21,356 nucleotides of DNA. Origin: Blastocladiella britannica (Eukaryota; Blastocladiomycota; Blastocladiomycetes; Blastocladiales; Blastocladiaceae). Of the stretch, positions 17,529 through 21,356 are shown one piece after another (the first letter of the stretch is position 1; each line of letters opens with the position of its first letter). Below the pieces are notes generated by a model. It did not search any database. It saw only the letters and a program-made list of their open reading frames with translations, and had not been told where the DNA came from. A program made the position numbers and the translations under genes. The stretch spans positions 1-21,356 of the forward strand of contig MU624832.1 in the NCBI GenBank assembly GCA_025349905.2. Reading direction: 5' to 3'.

Positions 17529-20500
17529 ATGACCAGAAAAAGTAGCATGGCACTCCCACCGTCGTCTCCGGCAGCAGCAGGGACAATTGTAGCACCTCAT
17601 TTGACGCAGACGCAGTCGCAGATGGTGTACTATCCACTACCGTCGCAGACACTGGCCCGTGCATCCCCGTTGCGACCAGTGGCACCTCCTCAACCACAGA
17701 CACCGGGTAAGGCCCTGCAACATCAGCAGCAATACTTGCATGGCCATGGTCAGTCACAGCAGTCACAGCAGATTCAAGTGCGCGGCACGAACCACCACCA
17801 CCAGGCGGGACGACCGGTCCCACCGCCCCCACCGTTCCAGCTGGTGCTGTCGCCGCCGATCTGCAGTCTCCCCCTGCCCATGACCACCAACGCCACCACC
17901 ACCATGGCAGAGACCATGTCCATGGTCCCGAGCGGTAGTGCTCATTGGCAATATCATCAACATCAGCAACAAGAGCCTCTGTCTTCGCAGCTGCTCCTCA
18001 CCATGGCCGCACCACCACCGCCCCCGCCGCCTCCACAGCTGCTCTCGTCCCAGCCGCAACTCGCGCCAATTTACGCGTCGGCGGCGACCCTGGAGGCGAT
18101 CGTGCATTCGGCCGTGACCAATGCGATGCGCGAGTGCGCCGGCATGCTGCACACGCGCGGCGGCGGTCCTGCTGCTGCACCCCTTCTCTCTGCGGGTTCC
18201 TTGTTGCGCGACACGATCGAGCAGCCGTACGACAGCCTTGGTGCGCTTTTTGGACTCAATCTTTTTTTTTTTTTGCCCCCGCATCTCTGACTACTTTAAC
18301 GTGAAAAAGGCTCAATCACCCTCTCGCAGCCCCCTTACGGCGGCACCGGCAGCAGCAGCGGCCTCGGTACTCAGCACCACCATTTTTCACTCGTCGCCTC
18401 GCAACCGATCGTCTTGTCGCACACAACACCGACGCCGACCCCACCTCCACTTCCACCCCCGCCCGGACCTCCGCTTCCGTCATCCATCAACGAACCGCTC
18501 GAGGCCGACCACCGCGTCCTGCTCGCGGCCGTCCTGGCGCTACGCGCCGAACTGGCCACCACCAACAGCCCGACCCCGCTGTTGTCGCCAGTACAGCTAC
18601 CCCCCGGCGCCGACGAGGCTACGCGGCTCGCGGACGGGACCGCGTCCCCGCCCGACGCCGCGCACGCCGCGACCGTGCACCTGGCGCGGTCTACGGTGAC
18701 GGCGGTGCGCGCGCTGGTGGCCAGCCGTGCACGTGATGCGGCGCGGACCGAAAAGGCGCGGGCCGAGCGGGATGCCGCCCGTGTGGACCGTGACGCCGCG
18801 CGTGGTGAGCGGGACGACGCGTGCAAGGACCGCGATGCAGTGTGTTCGGACCACGATAAGGCGCGCGGGGATCTCCGGGCCGCCATCACCTACATTGCAA
18901 CCAAGAATACCGATTTCGACGCTGCCGCCAAGAACCATGCCGCAGAGGTTTTGGCGGCGGCGACTCGCGCGGCCGAGCTTGAGGGGCAAGTGGCGAATCT
19001 CCGAGCCCAGTTGGCCGAGTCGTACGCGGCGCTGGATCTCGCAGCTGAGCGCGCCACTGCCGCCGCGCAAGCTCAGGCCGCTTCTGACCTAGAGGCGGCC
19101 GTGGACGAGGAACGGGCGCGAGGCAGTACGGTAGCGGCCGACCTGCGCGTCGAGCGCGATGCCGCAGTCGCTCGGACGTCGGAATTGGTTGCAGCGCACG
19201 AGTCTGAGATCGCGCATATTCACGGCCACCTCGACGTGGCTCGCATCGCCGAGCGATGTGCCGCTGACCGCGAGGCGGTAGCGGCCGCTCAGTGTTCGGA
19301 CCGGGAATCCCAGTTGCAGAGCGCACAAGACGAGCTGGCGAATGTATGCCGCGATCGCAATGCCGCGCAGGCGGCCGAAGCGACGGCCAGGACCGAGATT
19401 GAGCGGCTCGAGGGCTTGCTCAAGGATGCGGAACGCGATATTCACGACGCGGCCGAAACCAACGCCAAGATGTGGGGACGCGTCGAGAACGAAGAGTCGG
19501 CGCGTAAAGAACTCGAAGTGCAGTTGGCGGACGAGCAGGTCCGGACATCTACCGTGCAGTCCGAGCTGGCGGGCGAGCGGGCGCGGGCCTCCACTATGGA
19601 ATCCGAGCTCGCGGAGGAACGATCTCGACTCTCTACCCTTCAATCCGAGCTGTCGGACGAACAGGCCCGGGTCTCTGCTCTGAAATCCGAGATGGCGGAC
19701 GCATGGGGTCGTATCTTCACCTTGGAAAAGGAGCTGACGCAAGAGCGCGACTGGGGATCCGCACGCGAATCCGATCTGGAGGAAACGAAGGGCCGGCTTG
19801 AATCCGCGACTTCCAAGCTCGTGTCGGCCGAGCGACGCGCGACTGAGGCCGAGGCCGACGCCAAATCTAAAGCAGCAGCAGCTGCTGATACGAGTGCCGT
19901 CGTGGAGCAGCTCCGCGCTCAGGTAAAGGATCTCGAACAACAATTGGTAGCCGCCAAGGTGCTTACTTTTCTCCAAATTTATCAGTAGTATTGGCCAGAC
20001 TCACTATTTCTTTCACAGCAACAACGACCGCCGAGCACATCGAAACGCGCCGTGTTTGCACCGGGCGGGTTTGACTTTGGCCTCCCGCCGCCCCTTCCTT
20101 TACCTCAGATGCGATCCGCTGTGATCGATTTGACTGGAAACTCGGCCGATATGTCAGCATTTGCTGACGGTACACACGAGCATGGGAGCCCGGTCCCTGC
20201 TGCGGCTGCTGTCACGGCGGCCCTGGTTGCTCAGCGGTACCCTCCGCCCGTATCAGTGTCATCCTCGGCTGCGAACTCGCCCAATGTGGACTCGCCGGTT
20301 CCGCGGAAACGGCGTCGGGTTGAGATTGAATGTGCGTTTTCTCACTTTATTCTGTTTGAATTGATTTGACGATCCTTTTTTTGGCATGTCATAGCACCGT
20401 GCTTTCCCCTCGAGCGTGCGGCACTGCAGCAGCACGCAAGCTCGATCACACTGCCTCCGCCCCCTCAAATCGTTGTCCCAGATGGCACGACGCCAGTCTC

Positions 20501-21241
20501 AACAGCGCCGACCTCGATCGATATGACGCAACCGACGCCGCCGCAGCACTATGTGATTTGCTTGACGGGATTCACGGAACATGGCGGCGACTTTGACTGG
20601 GAAGCGCGGGACCGCGTCATGTCGGCCATTGCCATCGTTGGAGGTCAAGTAGCGGCGAGCCCAGAAGCAATCGATGTTACTGTATGTTATTCCATTCAAT
20701 TTGATATTTGTATTGGGCGACTTCTTACCAACATAAGTAACAGCACGTCATTTGCCCGCCGCAGTGTGCGACACTGGGCTACTTTTCGGCGCTGGTGACG
20801 AGCAAATGGATTATCCAAGACCTGGCCTGGATCGATGCCGCTCTAGCAGCGCGCTCCTTCCCACCCGAGACCAACTACGGCGGGTTCCGGGCGACTCCGC
20901 AACCCATGGTCAAGTGGGCAGTGCATTTCACTCCCGGATTCGACGCCGAAATGGCCGCCAAGGGCCGATCGGGTCTGCCGCGCACGCTCATCACCCTGGG
21001 TGGAGGGCGGGTGGTTGACACCTTGCAAGGAGCTAACGTGGTGCTGGTGGGGTCGGACGAGGACGCGGCTCAGTACACGTCATTTGCCTCTGAGCGGTTC
21101 GAGGATCCTGCTGCTCCGGCTGCAGCAGGGGGAAAGGCGGCGGGCGGGCACAGCAGGCGCCGGCGGTGGGTGTGGACGTGGGCCAAGTTTATTCAGCGGA
21201 TCCTCACGCTCAAGCTGACCACAGGGAGCGTGGCCGAATGA
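17529..21241 (+). CDS. Long coiled-coil protein with SUMO-interacting motif, NLS and C-terminal tandem BRCT domains, five exons
   Basis: Exons are 17529-18240, 18310-19958, 20019-20331, 20395-20681 and 20744-21241, giving about 1152 aa; introns are 69, 60, 63 and 62 bp. All junctions keep frame. Residues 1-330 are Pro/Gln/His-rich. About 384-787 is a long coiled coil with 7- and 14-residue periodicity. Exon 3 has SAVIDLTG, a classic SUMO-interacting motif, and the basic NLS PRKRRRVE. BRCT1 (about 943-1030) has YVICLTGF, VGGQV, DVTHVIC, TLGYFSALVTSKWII and LAWIDAAL. BRCT2 (about 1042-1145) has WAVHFTPGF, LITLGGGRVV, NVVLVG and WVWTWAKF. The layout fits the BRCA1/MDC1/PTIP/Rtt107 type of phosphopeptide reader in DNA damage signalling. 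However, the Lys that binds phosphate in BRCT1 (T-x-K) is Gly here (T-L-G). Nuclear location is inferred. I do not know a named orthologue. Confidence 0.87.
18768..18872 (+). repeat. Five 21-nt (heptad) tandem repeats at the start of the coiled coil
   Basis: Five successive seven-residue units of the form (E/D)-R-D-A-A-R-x occur in frame, for example ERDAARV, DRDAARG, ERDDACK and DRDAVCS. They are charged, with Ala at the core positions, which suits a solvent-exposed or weak coil. Tandem duplication of a 21-nt unit is the simplest origin. Confidence 0.65.
19506..19841 (+). repeat. Eight diverged 42-nt tandem repeats encoding 14-residue coiled-coil units
   Basis: In-frame units of 14 residues follow each other with pattern S-T-x-x-S-E-L-x-E-E-R-x-R-x (STVQSELAGERARA, STMESELAEERSRL, STLQSELSDEQARV, SALKSEMADAWGRI and so on). 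The first, KELEVQLADEQVRT, and the last two units are more diverged. Each unit equals two heptads, so the coil register is preserved. Confidence 0.75.
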
Positions 21242-21356
21242 AAATATATGCGTCCTGCAGTTGAGGCACCTGTTGGTCCGACGGGACATCGAGACCATCA
21301 TTCGTTTTCGCCTTCTCATTCAAAAACGCGATGGCACAACCACCCGACGGATAGGA
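21210..21356 (-). CDS. Possible C-terminal end of a minus-strand gene running off the right edge
   Basis: A stop-free minus-strand frame of 48 codons enters from the right edge and stops at 21210. It contains GGCAIAFLNEKAKTNDG and DAYIFIRPR, which look protein-like, and it would converge with the BRCT gene. Against it, the last 11 codons overlap the BRCT coding region, and 48 codons can be open by chance in GC-rich DNA. A plus-strand ATG at 21331 meets a stop after seven codons and is not a credible start. Confidence 0.25.
   Translation of the reverse strand, partial: SYPSGGCAIAFLNEKAKTNDGLDVPSDQQVPQLQDAYIFIRPRSLWSA

Noticed and set aside
19089..19976. 295-aa minus-strand ORF
   Set aside because: It is antisense to the coiled-coil exon. 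The repetitive sequence keeps the opposite frame open; no domain is seen.
1..21356. tRNA, rRNA, transposon or viral genes
   Set aside because: No cloverleaf-like A/B boxes, rRNA signatures, transposase or reverse transcriptase motifs were found on reading both strands. The ankyrin-like protein resembles repeats seen in giant viruses, but its setting and composition are those of the host.
21331..21356. ATG at 21331 as the start of a next plus-strand gene
   Set aside because: The frame stops after seven codons and no splice donor precedes the stop.

Overview
The window is a compact, GC-rich eukaryotic segment. It holds about ten complete protein genes in 21 kb, one partial gene at the left edge and a possible gene tail at the right edge. 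Eight genes are split by short GT-AG introns. I place 18 introns: 17 are 57-75 bp and one, in the heat shock factor gene, is 167 bp. Proteins are rich in Pro, Gln, His and Ala homopolymers. A DNAJB13/RSP16-type DnaJ protein (a flagellar radial-spoke component), a degenerate Trp-rich ankyrin-like protein and fungal-looking HSF and RCO1-type genes together point to a zoosporic fungus. Blastocladiomycota (relatives of Allomyces, Catenaria or Blastocladiella) is my best guess. That assignment is an inference from gene content, not from a database match.

Layout, left to right. Minus strand: 5' end of a signal-peptide/membrane protein, possibly a ZIP metal transporter (1-235); a heat shock transcription factor (645-2602); a large three-exon Treslin/Sld3-like replication-origin firing factor (3004-7028). 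Plus strand: a small coiled-coil protein resembling the FLASH N-terminus (7145-7883), head-to-head with the Treslin-like gene; mitochondrial ferredoxin/adrenodoxin reductase (7972-9538). Minus strand: a tandem-PHD Rco1/PHF12-like chromatin protein (9568-12075), then a small unknown three-exon gene (12156-12605). Plus strand: a Trp-rich ankyrin-like repeat protein (12781-14733), a DNAJB13-like gene (14784-16156), a zinc-independent MDR oxidoreductase (about 16428-17465) and a long coiled-coil protein with a SUMO-interacting motif, an NLS and C-terminal tandem BRCT domains (17529-21241).

There is no operon logic. Still, several neighbours share a nuclear/S-phase theme: origin firing, a possible histone mRNA processing factor, an Rpd3S-type reader and a BRCT protein. 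The Treslin-like and FLASH-like genes share a divergent promoter of about 116 bp. Some intergenic gaps are very small (29, 50, 63, 80 and 88 bp), so promoters and terminators must overlap neighbouring genes. I saw no mobile element, rRNA, tRNA or CRISPR array. The most notable points are the Treslin/FLASH-like divergent pair, the HSF with an enlarged DNA-binding-domain loop and a split recognition helix, and the coiled-coil/SIM/BRCT protein whose usual phosphate-binding lysine is missing.
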